Assembly: GCA_944392975.1 (NCBI GenBank)
Contig: CALXYN010000001.1
Coordinates: forward strand, 20,347 to 84,346
From: an uncultured Spirochaetaceae bacterium
GTDB lineage: Bacteria > Spirochaetota > Spirochaetia > Sphaerochaetales > Sphaerochaetaceae
Length of the DNA: 64,000 nucleotides
Direction: 5' to 3'
Positions 45,447 to 55,088 of the stretch are shown here, piece after piece. The stretch's first letter is position 1, and the number at the start of each line of letters is the position of its first letter. The notes under the pieces were generated by a model. The model did not search any database. It worked only from the letters and a program-made list of their open reading frames with translations, and was not told the DNA's origin. The position numbers were made by a program, and so were the translations under genes.

Positions 45447-46298
45447 ATGTTTAGAAGAATTACAGCAGTAGCAATAATGGTAATGCTTACCGTTACAATG
45501 GTTTTTGCTGGTGGAAATAAAGAAACGACAGAAGCATCAAGCTCAGGACGTCCTGTGCTCCGCGTTGCAATGGAATGTGGTTATGCTCCGTATAACTGGA
45601 CACAGCCGACATCTGCTAACGGTGCTGTTCCAATCGCAGATTCAAATGATTATGCATATGGATATGATGTCATGATGGCAAAGCTCATTGCTGACACACT
45701 TGGATACGATCTGCAGATTGTCAAGCTTGATTGGGATTCTCTTGTTCCTGCTGTTCTTTCCGGAACTGTTGACTGTGCAATTGCCGGTCAGTCAATTACA
45801 CAGGAAAGACTTCAGATGGTGGACTTCACAAGTCCTTATTATTACGCTTCCATCATCTGTCTCGTAAATGAAGGCAGTCCTTATGAGAACGCACAGGGTG
45901 TTAGCGATCTTGCTGGTGCAACATGTACAAGCCAGCTTGGTACAGTCTGGTATGATGTATGTCTTCCACAGATTCCGAATGCAAACATCCTTCCTGCACA
46001 GGAGAGCGCACCGGCAATGCTTGTTGCTCTCAACAGTGGTAGAGTTGACCTTGTCTGCACAGATATGCCTACAGGACAGGCTGCCCTTATTGCTTATCCG
46101 AATATGAGACTTCTTGATTTCTCTGGCTCCGATGATGATTTCCAGGTCAGCCAGGAAGAGATTAATATCGGAATTTCTGTTAGAAAGGGTAACACTGAGC
46201 TTCTGGATGCAATTAACAGCGTCCTCGATACGCTCACTGTAGATGACTTCAATAGAATGATGGATGAGGCCATTGCAGTTCAGCCACTTGCTCAGTGA
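45447..46298 (+). CDS. Amino-acid ABC transporter substrate-binding protein
   Basis: 283 residues. Signal peptide to about residue 21 ends VFAGGNKE, with no lipobox cysteine. Family 3 SBP fold: LRVAMECGYAPYNWTQ, YGYDVMMAKLIADTLGYDLQIVKLDWDSLVPAVLSGTVDCAIAGQSITQER and VDFTSPYYYASI. Ligand is a polar amino acid or related compound, not resolvable further. Start ATG 45447 follows GAGGAGG. First of three co-transcribed importer genes. Confidence 0.92.
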   Translation: MFRRITAVAIMVMLTVTMVFAGGNKETTEASSSGRPVLRVAMECGYAPYNWTQPTSANGAVPIADSNDYAYGYDVMMAKLIADTLGYDLQIVKLDWDSLVPAVLSGTVDCAIAGQSITQERLQMVDFTSPYYYASIICLVNEGSPYENAQGVSDLAGATCTSQLGTVWYDVCLPQIPNANILPAQESAPAMLVALNSGRVDLVCTDMPTGQAALIAYPNMRLLDFSGSDDDFQVSQEEINIGISVRKGNTELLDAINSVLDTLTVDDFNRMMDEAIAVQPLAQ

Positions 46299-46310
46299 TG
46301 GTGAAAAGAG

Positions 46311-47111
46311 ATGACAATTGCTGAAATGAATTTTTTGCAGAGGATGCTTTACATCCTCCAGCATTATGGTAGCTCCCTGCTCAAGGGAGCTGCTACTACG
46401 ATGGCTATAGCCATCATTTGTACGCTTCTCGGTTGTATAATCGGCTTTGCCGTAGGTCTTGTGCAGACAACTGAGCCTCATAAGAAAGACGGAATTATCA
46501 AAAGAGGTATCCTCAAGGTCGTAAAGCTTATCCTTACAGCGTATGTTGAGGTCTTCAGAGGTACTCCGATGATGCTCCAGGCTGCATTTATATATTATGG
46601 TATGAGCCAGCTTTTCGGTATCAACCTGGGAATGTGGAGCGCTGCTATCATAATCGTTTCCATAAACACAGGCGCATATATGGCAGAGACAGTCAGAGGC
46701 GGAATTCTTTCTGTTGATCCAGGTCAGAGTGAGGGAGCAAGAGCTATAGGAATGTCACACTTCCAGACAATGATGCTGGTAATCTTGCCACAGGCTCTCA
46801 GAAATATCATGCCTCAAATTGGTAATAACCTTATCATCAACATCAAGGATACCTGTGTTCTTTCTATCATCGGAACAGTTGAACTTTTCTTCACGTTCAA
46901 GAGCATCTCCGGTGCACTGTATACATATTTCGAAGCAGCGACAGTGACGATGATTATCTATTTCATCCTTACATTCGTCTGCTCCAGAATCCTTCGTTAT
47001 GTTGAGACAAAGATGGATGGACCATCCAATTTTGATCTTGCAACAACGGATACGCTTGCCTTCACCAGTGGCCTTACACGCTATGATGCAAAGAAAGGAG
47101 GTACATTCTGA
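46311..47111 (+). CDS. Amino-acid ABC transporter permease
   Basis: 266 residues, HisM/GlnP type with the EAA-loop motif [30 protein letters not shown] that contacts the ATPase, and [19 protein letters not shown] upstream. Single permease gene, so it presumably homodimerises. Its stop overlaps the ATPase start by one base. Confidence 0.93.
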   Translation: MTIAEMNFLQRMLYILQHYGSSLLKGAATTMAIAIICTLLGCIIGFAVGLVQTTEPHKKDGIIKRGILKVVKLILTAYVEVFRGTPMMLQAAFIYYGMSQLFGINLGMWSAAIIIVSINTGAYMAETVRGGILSVDPGQSEGARAIGMSHFQTMMLVILPQALRNIMPQIGNNLIINIKDTCVLSIIGTVELFFTFKSISGALYTYFEAATVTMIIYFILTFVCSRILRYVETKMDGPSNFDLATTDTLAFTSGLTRYDAKKGGTF

Positions 47112-47851
47112 TGGATGAGATCCTCAAGATAGAGCACCTTGTGAAAACCTTCGGAACGAATGAAGTTCTCCGCGATATAGATTTCACGGTCTCAAAAGGC
47201 GATGTGATAAGCATCATCGGATCCTCCGGATCTGGAAAGTCTACGCTTCTCAGATGTATCAACATGCTAGAGGATGCAACAGGCGGAAAGATTCTCTTCC
47301 ATGGAAAGGACATTCTGAAAGGGGAAGTTGATGAGGATAAGTACCGCACAAAGGTAGGAATGGTCTTCCAGTCTTTCAATCTTTTCAACAACTACACAGT
47401 TCTCGATAACTGTATGATTGGACAGACTCATGTCCTTAAGAGGAGCAAGGAAGAAGCAAGGGAGAAAGCTCTGGAATATCTTTCAAAGGTTGGTATGGCA
47501 CAGTATATAAAAGCAAAGCCTCGCCAGCTTTCCGGAGGACAGAAGCAGAGAGTTGCAATTGCACGTGCACTTGCAATGGATCCAGAAGTCCTTCTTTTCG
47601 ATGAACCGACATCAGCTCTCGACCCGGAAATGGTAGGAGAGGTTCTTGATGTAATGAAGAATCTGGCAGAATCTGGAATGACAATGCTTGTCGTTACTCA
47701 TGAGATGGCTTTTGCCCGGGATGTATCAAAGAGAGTCATCTACATGGCCGATGGCAGAATCGAGGAAGATGACAAACCGGAGATTATCTTCACGTCTCCA
47801 AAAAGTCCTCGTACCCGTGATTTTCTTTCACGCTTTAATGCAAAGGCTTAA
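47111..47851 (+). CDS. Amino-acid ABC transporter ATP-binding protein
   Basis: 246 residues. Walker [11 protein letters not shown]-loop FQSFNLF, signature LSGGQKQR, Walker [15 protein letters not shown] and H-loop VTHEM are all intact, typical of GlnQ/HisP ATPases. Energises the importer with the two preceding genes. The unit ends at a strong terminator. Confidence 0.95.
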   Translation: MDEILKIEHLVKTFGTNEVLRDIDFTVSKGDVISIIGSSGSGKSTLLRCINMLEDATGGKILFHGKDILKGEVDEDKYRTKVGMVFQSFNLFNNYTVLDNCMIGQTHVLKRSKEEAREKALEYLSKVGMAQYIKAKPRQLSGGQKQRVAIARALAMDPEVLLFDEPTSALDPEMVGEVLDVMKNLAESGMTMLVVTHEMAFARDVSKRVIYMADGRIEEDDKPEIIFTSPKSPRTRDFLSRFNAKA

Positions 47852-47854
47852 TCA

Positions 47855-47882
47855 AAAGCAGGGCTTTTGCTCTGCTTTTTTC
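47855..47882 (+). terminator. Terminator of the amino-acid ABC operon
   Basis: AGCAGGGC-TTTT-GCTCTGCT (one mismatch) followed by TTTTTT; begins 4 nt after the ATPase stop. Confidence 0.8.
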
Positions 47883-48093
47883 ATACTAACCACTTGCTCT
47901 GGAGTAGAGCTCCCACTCTGTTTATCAAGCTGTTTGTTGTTTCATCATTGTAAGTGATTATTACATCTGCTCCTGAAATGAAATAGTCCAGGAAATATGC
48001 GTTCCGGACAATCTCAAATCTGTCTGCCGTTTCCTATCAGCATATATTCTCGTCTTTGATAACAATTCCGGAATCTACATGATCCTTTTTGGC
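47881..48093 (-). pseudogene. Decayed ORF remnant, family not identified
   Basis: In the 357-bp gap before araA, the minus strand reads in one frame as a protein-like sequence broken by two adjacent stops (TGA-TAG, 48039-48034). The downstream piece of about 50 codons (48033-47881) includes ADRFEIVRNAYFLDYFISGADVIITY; the upstream piece of 18 codons (48093-48040) reads AKKDHVDSGIVIKDENIC. Composition looks coding, but there is no intact start or length. A relic of a deleted gene is the best reading; the family is not recognised. The rest of the gap holds the araA promoter. Confidence 0.4.
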
Positions 48094-48150
48094 TCAATGA
48101 TGTCTGGTGGTCAAATATTACAGTAGTCATAATGATCTGTATTTTCCTTA

Positions 48151-48159
48151 TGGTATAAT
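48151..48159 (+). promoter_or_regulatory. Extended -10 promoter of araA
   Basis: TGGTATAAT (48151-48159) is an exact TGn-TATAAT extended -10 element, 49 nt before the araA ATG. No good -35 is present, which suits a promoter helped by an activator. Confidence 0.55.
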
Positions 48160-48208
48160 CCTATTGTCCTTCTGAGAAAAATAGCAATAAAGCTTAAAAG
48201 GAGTATTT

Positions 48209-49672
48209 ATGAAAGAATATGAATTCTGGTTTGTTGTCGGTTCGCAGTTCCTTTACGGACCTGAAGTGCTCGACACGGTTGAAAAAAGAGCAAGGGAGAT
48301 GGCAAAAGAGCTTTCTGCATCTCTTCCTTATCCTCTGGTATACAAAGTGACAGCCAAGACAAATGAAGAGATTACGAATGTTATGAAGGCTGCTAATTAT
48401 GATGACAAATGTGCCGGTGTCATCACATGGTGCCATACTTTCAGTCCTTCGAAAATGTGGATAAATGGACTGGAGCTTCTGCAGAAGCCATATTGTCATC
48501 TTGCCACTCAGTACAACATGGAAATACCGAATGATGAAATTGACATGGACTTCATGAATCTCAATCAGGCCGCACATGGAGACAGGGAACATGGATTCAT
48601 TGCAGCCCGTCTGAGAAAACCAAGAAAGGTCATTGCCGGGTACTGGAAGGAAAAGAGTGTTCAGGAAAGGCTGGGTGCCTGGATGAGAACAGCAGTCGGT
48701 GCTGCTTTCTCCAGAAAGCTTCGCGTAATGAGATTCGGTGACAACATGAGGGAAGTTGCTGTCACTGAAGGCGATAAGGTTGAAGTGCAGATCAAGCTCG
48801 GATGGCAGGTTAATACATGGCCTGTTGGAAAACTTGTCGAGACCATGAATGAGGTTACAGAGAAAGAGATTGATGATTTGATGGATATCTATCGCTCTTC
48901 CTATGATTTCGCAACCGATGACATTGAGACTGTAAGATACCAGGCCAGAGAAGAGATTGCCATGAAGAAGATGATGGATGCAGAAGGCTGTTCTGCATTC
49001 TCTAACACATTCCAGGATCTATATGGAATGAAACAGCTTCCTGGTCTTGCCTCTCAGCATCTGATGGCTCAGGGCTATGGTTATGGTGGAGAAGGGGACT
49101 GGAAGGTCAGTGCCATGACAGCCATCATGAAGAGGATGGGAAAGGACGGTAATGGTGCGTCTGCATTCATGGAGGATTATACTTATAATCTGGTTCCTGG
49201 TGCTAAATACAGCCTTGGTGCACATATGCTCGAGGTCTGTCCAAGCGTAGCTGCAGATAAGCCGAGAATTGAGGTCCATCCACTGGGAATCGGCGACAGA
49301 GAGGATCCTGCGCGTCTTGTCTTTGAAGGAAAGGAAGGGGACGCTATCGTTGTTTCTCTCATTGATATGGGTGGCAGGCTGCGCCTTATCTGTCAGGATA
49401 TCCACTGTGTGAAGCCAATTCTGCCAATGCCGAATCTTCCCGTTGCGAGAGTCATGTGGCAGGCAATGCCGGATCTTGAGACAGGTATTGAGTGCTGGAT
49501 AACAGCTGGCGGCGCTCATCATACAGTTCTCAGTTATGATGTAAGTGCAGAGCAGATGAAGGACTGGGCGGCAATAATGGGTATTGAATTCGTTCATATC
49601 ACAAAGGACACAACTGTCGAATCCCTGGAAAAAGAGCTCTTCTTAAATGATATTGCCTGGAAGCTCAGGTAA
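48209..49672 (+). CDS. araA: L-arabinose isomerase
   Basis: Converts L-arabinose to L-ribulose with Mn. 487 residues. FWFVVGSQFLYGPE, TWCHTFSPSKMWINGL, LNQAAHGDREHGFI, and the metal-binding Glu/His residues in FQDLYGMKQLPGLASQHLMAQGYGYGGEGDWK and LGAHMLEVCPS are family hallmarks. AAAAGGAG precedes ATG 48209. Stands alone between its own promoter and terminator; no ribulokinase or epimerase gene adjoins. Confidence 0.96.
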   Translation: MKEYEFWFVVGSQFLYGPEVLDTVEKRAREMAKELSASLPYPLVYKVTAKTNEEITNVMKAANYDDKCAGVITWCHTFSPSKMWINGLELLQKPYCHLATQYNMEIPNDEIDMDFMNLNQAAHGDREHGFIAARLRKPRKVIAGYWKEKSVQERLGAWMRTAVGAAFSRKLRVMRFGDNMREVAVTEGDKVEVQIKLGWQVNTWPVGKLVETMNEVTEKEIDDLMDIYRSSYDFATDDIETVRYQAREEIAMKKMMDAEGCSAFSNTFQDLYGMKQLPGLASQHLMAQGYGYGGEGDWKVSAMTAIMKRMGKDGNGASAFMEDYTYNLVPGAKYSLGAHMLEVCPSVAADKPRIEVHPLGIGDREDPARLVFEGKEGDAIVVSLIDMGGRLRLICQDIHCVKPILPMPNLPVARVMWQAMPDLETGIECWITAGGAHHTVLSYDVSAEQMKDWAAIMGIEFVHITKDTTVESLEKELFLNDIAWKLR

Positions 49673-49687
49673 GATTGATAATCAATC

Positions 49688-49716
49688 AGGGCGCTGGTAA
49701 ACATCAGCGCCCTTTC
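49688..49716. terminator. Terminator after araA
   Basis: Perfect 9-bp stem AGGGCGCTG/CAGCGCCCT (49688-49696 and 49705-49713) with an 8-nt loop; TTTCC follows on the plus strand. Lies between converging genes. Confidence 0.75.
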
Positions 49717-49719
49717 CAT

Positions 49720-51192
49720 TCAGATCTGATAGATCTGATGAATATCCATTCTGTTGTAAGCAATAATGCGTTCTATGTTTGTTGTAGGATTCCAAATATA
49801 TGTTCCAACCGTGTTTCCGTTTATGAATTTGTGATAGATGATCTCATCATTATTTGTGACAGATATCTCATCACTTGCCAGAGCGGCTCCGTTTATGGAC
49901 AGCTTCTCAATTCTTTCTCTATTCAGATCTGCCTTGTAAATTGTTGTAGGATCCGTTTTCCCAACCCAGTATAGCGTTTGATTTTTGAAAACAGCATTTG
50001 AGATAGGGTAAGGATATTCACTTCCATCTGTAAGTTTCAGAACCTTAATATCAGAAAGGCTTCCATTGCTGTCTGCGAATGCACTGATGAGTATCGGTTC
50101 TGTAAAGACGTTTTCGGCTCTGACTAGCTGTGTACTGTTTCTGTCATGCGTAATATAAAAGCTTGAATTCTTGTTTTTGTTAGAAGAAGAACCTGTGAGA
50201 CCTGTTGCAAGTGTGAAATACTTGCTTTCTCCTGTTGAGATACTCATGTCATCATTGATGATGAGCCTGTGGATCCTGAAGCCATACTCCTCTGTATTGA
50301 CTCTTTCCCTTGCAAAAACAACATCACCGACATTGAAGAGTGATTCATCAAGCGGAGAGTTCTCTGCGATTTCTGTTTTCTTTGCAACTTTTTTTGTGCT
50401 TGTATCATAAACCTTGATGTAAGAATTTCCATCATGGTCGGGATTTTCAAAGCTGTACTGGTAGATTACATAATCGTCGGTATAGACTGTTGCATTCGTA
50501 TCCAGCGGATCATGGTCTGCATTATTTACGGATACAAGTGTAAGCGGATGATCTTTTCTGAATGTATAAAGACCTCCATCATCTGCGAGAATGAACACTC
50601 TGTTTTCCGAGTATCCGTATGAATCATCGTCACCTGAGAAGAGAAGGAAATCTAGATAATCTTCATTGTGACCGGCAGAGAAAGATGGTTTGTTGAGAAG
50701 ATAGATATTACCTGTTTCCAGATTCATGTATGCAATGTTCGGACTTTCATCAGTCCATTTGCGGTCAATGGAAATGACCATTGAGCTGAATCCTTCTTCT
50801 GTCCTGTGTATCTCAACATGTGGTTTTGAATTCAAAATGATGAGTCTGTCGAAGACACAGAGAAAAGCATCCTCTCCGACGGGAAGCAGCTTTACTGATC
50901 CTTCAAGAAAATCTTTTGATGCTCCGAGAATTATTTCAGAACCATCAGATGCCTTGAAGAGTATAGGTTCATAAATATCATCATGAGCATATACAAGATA
51001 TTCCTCATCTGTAATGCTGCGGCTTTCTTCCGTTGTCTCAAATGAGTAAGAGGCAAGTAATGATATGTCGCTTGAGGCAATGGTGAGTGTCTGACTAGGC
51101 TCCGGGGAATCGGACCCGGTGTTTTCTGGAGATGCCACACATGAAGAAAAAAGACAAAGAACCACAATTGTAGTCAAAAGAAAGCGTTTCAT
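49720..51192 (-). CDS. Lipoprotein of unknown function
   Basis: 490 residues. Signal peptide with lipobox LFSSC (residues 14-18), then a low-complexity acidic/Ser spacer. The rest shows repeating short strands such as ESPNIAYMNLETGNIYLLNK and NRVFILADDGGLYTFRKDHP, similar in rhythm to beta-propeller proteins, but no family was recognised. Monocistronic, converging with araA and divergent to parE. Confidence 0.7.
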   Translation of the reverse strand: MKRFLLTTIVVLCLFSSCVASPENTGSDSPEPSQTLTIASSDISLLASYSFETTEESRSITDEEYLVYAHDDIYEPILFKASDGSEIILGASKDFLEGSVKLLPVGEDAFLCVFDRLIILNSKPHVEIHRTEEGFSSMVISIDRKWTDESPNIAYMNLETGNIYLLNKPSFSAGHNEDYLDFLLFSGDDDSYGYSENRVFILADDGGLYTFRKDHPLTLVSVNNADHDPLDTNATVYTDDYVIYQYSFENPDHDGNSYIKVYDTSTKKVAKKTEIAENSPLDESLFNVGDVVFARERVNTEEYGFRIHRLIINDDMSISTGESKYFTLATGLTGSSSNKNKNSSFYITHDRNSTQLVRAENVFTEPILISAFADSNGSLSDIKVLKLTDGSEYPYPISNAVFKNQTLYWVGKTDPTTIYKADLNRERIEKLSINGAALASDEISVTNNDEIIYHKFINGNTVGTYIWNPTTNIERIIAYNRMDIHQIYQI

Positions 51193-51258
51193 GTGACAAT
51201 GATAATCAGATTCTGAAAATCATTGAAGTGAGGCATTTTCTGTATATGTTAACAGTAA

Positions 51259-51288
51259 TTGCAGATTTCCGACATTCTGCTTTATACT
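51259..51288 (+). promoter_or_regulatory. Promoter of the parE operon
   Basis: TTGCAG (51259-51264), 18-bp spacer, TATACT (51283-51288), ending 7 nt before ATG 51296 with no ribosome site between. Confidence 0.55.
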
Positions 51289-51295
51289 ATTTCCT

Positions 51296-53101
51296 ATGGC
51301 GTATGATGAAAAAAATATCAAATCGCTGTCATCCCTTGAACATATAAGGCTCAGGCCAGGAATGTATATCGGGCGGCTTGGGAATGGTTCCCATCCCGAC
51401 GACGGCATCTATATACTTTTGAAAGAGGTTGTTGATAACTCGATTGATGAATTCATAATGAAACATGGTTCGAAGATCGAGGTGACGGTCCTTAATGGTT
51501 CTGTTACAGTCCGTGACTATGGTCGCGGTATTCCTCTTGGAAAGGTCGTAGAATGTGTTTCCGTAATCAACACAGGTGCAAAATATGATAACGAGGCTTT
51601 CCAGTTCTCTGTTGGTCTCAATGGTGTAGGTACTAAAGCGGTAAATGCACTTTCTTCCGAGTTCTATGTGAAATCCTTCCGTGAAGGGAAGTTCGTAGAA
51701 GCCTGGTTCGTGAAAGGAAAGCTCAAGAAGAAGAATGAGGGAACTACCGCAGAGCCTGATGGTACATTGGTTTCATTTACTCCGGATGCGACTATTTTCA
51801 CGGACTATCAGTTCAATGACGATTTCATTACAGACAGGCTCTGGAGTTATGCTTACCTGAATACAGGACTCACAATTGAATACAACAAGAAGATTCTAAA
51901 AAGCAGAAGCGGATTGCTTGATCTCCTTTCAAAGGTCATTGGAGATGATGGCCTTTATCCTGCGATTCATTTCCGCAACGAGCATCTGGAGTTTGCCTTT
52001 ACTCACACCTCCGGATACGGTGAGAACTATTTTTCATACGTCAATGGCCAGAATACAGCAGATGGCGGTACTCATCTCGCGGCTTTCAAGGAGGGCGTAC
52101 TCAAGGGTATAAATGAATTCTACCGGAAAAGCTGGCAGGCCCCGGAAATAAGGGATGGTATTGTAGCTGCGGTTGCTATCAAGATGCAGAATCCTGTCTT
52201 TGAGAGCCAGACAAAGAACAAGCTCGGTTCGACAGAAGTCCGTACCTGGATAGTGAATGAGGTCAAGGAAGCTGTCATGGACGCCTTGATGAAGGACAAG
52301 GCAAAGGCTCAGGGGCTGCAGGAGAAGGTTTCCACTAATGAGAAAGTTCATAAGGAAGAACAGGAGGTCAGGAACAACTCCAAAGAACGAGCCAAGAAGA
52401 CAGCTGTGCATATCCCCAAACTCAGGGATTGCCGCTATCACATAAACAATGCCCCCGCTTCACATAGAAAGGAAGCAGAAGAATCAATGATATTCCTCAC
52501 AGAGGGAGACAGTGCTGCCGGCACGCTCTCGAATATCAGGGATGCAAATACGCAGGCAGTATTTGCCCTGAGGGGAAAACCGTTCAATGTCCAGGGGTAT
52601 AAGCGCACGGAACTTTATAAGCATGAAGAGCTTTATAACATCATGGTTGCGCTTGGTATTGAAAATGGAATTGATGACATCAGATACTCGAAAGTCGTCA
52701 TTGCAACCGATGCCGATACCGATGGTTTTCATATCCGTATACTTCTGATGACATTCTTCCTCACATATTTTGAGGAGGTTGTCACATCTGGAAAGCTCTT
52801 CATACTTGAGACTCCACTTTTTCGTGTCCGTAATAAGGCAGTGACTGAATACTGTTACACTGAAGCAGAAAGAGATGAGGCAATGAAGAGGATAAAGGGT
52901 GCAGAAGTCACAAGGTTCAAAGGCCTTGGTGAGATAAGCCCGAAGGAGTTCAGGCGCTTCATCAGCGAAGATATAAAGCTTCTGCCTGTCACTATTACAT
53001 CCATTAAGGATATTAGGGACAAGATGGAGTTCTATATGGGAGACAATACTCCTCAGAGAAAGGAGTTTATCATGGAGAATCTTCTGAATGTCACAGGCTG
53101 A
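51296..53101 (+). CDS. parE: DNA topoisomerase IV subunit B (or GyrB-like)
   Basis: ATPase subunit of a type IIA topoisomerase. 601 residues: GHKL ATPase (RLRPGMYIGRLG, EVVDNSIDEF, GRGIPLGK, GLNGVGTKAVNALS), transducer, and TOPRIM with EGDSAAGTL and the metal-binding DADTDGFHI, then the C-terminal RFKGLGEISPKEF. The short length without a GyrB insertion and the adjacent parC favour topoisomerase IV over gyrase, though the names are conventional in this group. Overlaps parC by 14 nt. Confidence 0.9.
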   Translation: MAYDEKNIKSLSSLEHIRLRPGMYIGRLGNGSHPDDGIYILLKEVVDNSIDEFIMKHGSKIEVTVLNGSVTVRDYGRGIPLGKVVECVSVINTGAKYDNEAFQFSVGLNGVGTKAVNALSSEFYVKSFREGKFVEAWFVKGKLKKKNEGTTAEPDGTLVSFTPDATIFTDYQFNDDFITDRLWSYAYLNTGLTIEYNKKILKSRSGLLDLLSKVIGDDGLYPAIHFRNEHLEFAFTHTSGYGENYFSYVNGQNTADGGTHLAAFKEGVLKGINEFYRKSWQAPEIRDGIVAAVAIKMQNPVFESQTKNKLGSTEVRTWIVNEVKEAVMDALMKDKAKAQGLQEKVSTNEKVHKEEQEVRNNSKERAKKTAVHIPKLRDCRYHINNAPASHRKEAEESMIFLTEGDSAAGTLSNIRDANTQAVFALRGKPFNVQGYKRTELYKHEELYNIMVALGIENGIDDIRYSKVVIATDADTDGFHIRILLMTFFLTYFEEVVTSGKLFILETPLFRVRNKAVTEYCYTEAERDEAMKRIKGAEVTRFKGLGEISPKEFRRFISEDIKLLPVTITSIKDIRDKMEFYMGDNTPQRKEFIMENLLNVTG

Positions 53102-55088
53102 TAAACTATACCGTAATTATTTTCTGGAGTATGCCTCCTATGTAGTCAGAGACAGAGCCATCCCCGATCTTGTAGATGGCTTCAAGCCTGTACAGCGCCG
53201 TATCATGCATACGCTTTTCGAGATGGATGATGGTCGCTTTATGAAGGTCGCGAACGTTGTCGGTGCTGCGATGAAGTATCACCCGCATGGCGATTCTTCA
53301 ATCTATGAGGCACTTGTCAATCTTGCAAATTCAGAGCTTTTCATTGAAAAGCAGGGAAACTACGGTAACTTCCTCACAGGTGATGGCGCAGCGGCCGCAA
53401 GGTATATTGAATGCCGCCTGAAGCCATTTGCGAAGAAGGTCCTTTATAACCCTGAGATAACAGAGTATGTGGATTCCTATGATGGCAGGAACAAAGAGCC
53501 TGTGCTTTTCCCTGCTAAGATTCCTGTAGTTGTCATTCAAGGAACAATGGGAATTGCTGTCGGCATGTCTACATCCATCCTCCCTCATAACCTTTTTGAA
53601 GTCCTTGAGGCTGAGAAAAAAGCTCTGAAAGGGGAGAAGTTCCATCTTTATCCGGATTTTCCAGGTGGTGGAATCATGGATGTATCAGAGTATAACGATG
53701 GACTTGGAAAAATCGCAGTACGTGCCAAACTGAATGCATCCGATCCGAAAAAGCTGATTATTGAAGAACTGCCTTATGGAGTAACAAGCGATGCAATGAT
53801 TGCCTCCATTGAAAAGGCAAATGCTACAGGCAGGCTGAAAATAGCATCCATCAGCGATTATACGGCAGAAAAGGCTCAGATAGAAATCTGCTGGCAGAGA
53901 GGTGTTTATTCAGAGGATATGGTTGATGTCCTCTATGCCGCTACAGACTGTGAGAAGAAGATATCGGTAAATCCTCTCGTCATTGTGAATGGACTGCCAA
54001 AAGCTGTTCCTATCACAAAGATGATACGCTTCCATGCAAAGCATCTTGTGGAAGTGCTTACAGCAGAACTTGAGAATGACAAGAAGCATCTTCTTGAGAG
54101 GCTGAGGGCAAGAACGCTTGAGCGTATCTTCATTGAAGAGAGAATTTACAAACGTATCGAGACCGAGAAGACTTCAGAGGCTGTGAAGGCTGCCATCGTT
54201 GATGGTTTTGTTGCTTTTGAGTCAGAACTTGGCGGAGAGCCTCTTACAGATGATGATATAGAGAGACTTCTGAAGATCCCTATCAGGCGTATAAGTCTCT
54301 TTGATATCGAGAAAAACAAAGCGGAGATTTCCGAGATTCATGCGGATATGGAGACGATAGAATACAACCTCTCACATATCAAGGAATATGCGGAGAACTA
54401 TCTTACAGAGCTTGAGGGAATGCTTGATAAGGATCTTTTCAAGCGTAAGACTGAGATTTCCTCTTTCGAGACCTTGAATGTTCGCCAGGTTGCTGTCCGC
54501 AACATGGATATCAGATACGATCAGGAAACAGGATACCTTGGCACAAATATAAAGACAGGGGAATCCCTCCTGAAGGTAAGCCCGTACGATAAAGTCTTCT
54601 ACATGAAGAATAATGGTGAATATCGGGTAGTCAATGTTCAGGATAAGGTGTTTATCGGTACTGAAGGAATTTTCTATATCAATTATGGTGATAAAGACAT
54701 CATCTCCAAGGAAGTCTTCACTGTCATTTACAGAGACAGAATCCGCGATAAGAATGTCTATCAGATAAAGAGATTCCGTATCTCCGCGTTCACAACGGAC
54801 AAGATGTATTCCGTTGTTTCCGGAGAGAAGGCAAAGGTCAAGAAGATGTCCCTCTGGCCGTCTGCTATCATAACAATGAAGTTCAAACCGGGCTATGGCT
54901 ATAAGATTATGGAAGATACTGCAAGATTCTCAGACTTCCCGGTCTACAAGTCTCCGAATGCTGCGGGGCAGAAGCTGACAGGAAAAGAACTGCAATCACT
55001 TTCTCTCAGGCAGACGAAGGATACCTCGACGACGGCTGAGAAGGAACAGCCTTCTTTATTAGATGGTCTTGACGATGAGAATAGCTGA
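53088..55088 (+). CDS. parC: DNA topoisomerase IV subunit A (or GyrA-like)
   Basis: Cleavage/rejoining subunit. 666 residues: winged helix with catalytic Y106 (AAAARYIE), the quinolone-region motif HPHGDSSIYEAL with S70 and E74 at the positions that confer resistance when mutated, so apparently wild-type there, and a coiled-coil region. After about residue 480 only a short C-terminal region remains, less than a full six-blade gyrase pinwheel, consistent with decatenation rather than supercoiling. Confidence 0.9.
   Translation: MSQADKLYRNYFLEYASYVVRDRAIPDLVDGFKPVQRRIMHTLFEMDDGRFMKVANVVGAAMKYHPHGDSSIYEALVNLANSELFIEKQGNYGNFLTGDGAAAARYIECRLKPFAKKVLYNPEITEYVDSYDGRNKEPVLFPAKIPVVVIQGTMGIAVGMSTSILPHNLFEVLEAEKKALKGEKFHLYPDFPGGGIMDVSEYNDGLGKIAVRAKLNASDPKKLIIEELPYGVTSDAMIASIEKANATGRLKIASISDYTAEKAQIEICWQRGVYSEDMVDVLYAATDCEKKISVNPLVIVNGLPKAVPITKMIRFHAKHLVEVLTAELENDKKHLLERLRARTLERIFIEERIYKRIETEKTSEAVKAAIVDGFVAFESELGGEPLTDDDIERLLKIPIRRISLFDIEKNKAEISEIHADMETIEYNLSHIKEYAENYLTELEGMLDKDLFKRKTEISSFETLNVRQVAVRNMDIRYDQETGYLGTNIKTGESLLKVSPYDKVFYMKNNGEYRVVNVQDKVFIGTEGIFYINYGDKDIISKEVFTVIYRDRIRDKNVYQIKRFRISAFTTDKMYSVVSGEKAKVKKMSLWPSAIITMKFKPGYGYKIMEDTARFSDFPVYKSPNAAGQKLTGKELQSLSLRQTKDTSTTAEKEQPSLLDGLDDENS

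Noticed and set aside
46364..46416. Two back-to-back inverted repeats (AGCTCCC/GGGAGCT and ATGGCTATAGCCAT) near the start of the ABC permease gene
   Set aside because: They lie in coding sequence for an ordinary helix and have no U-tract; probably codon-driven chance, although an internal attenuator cannot be fully excluded.
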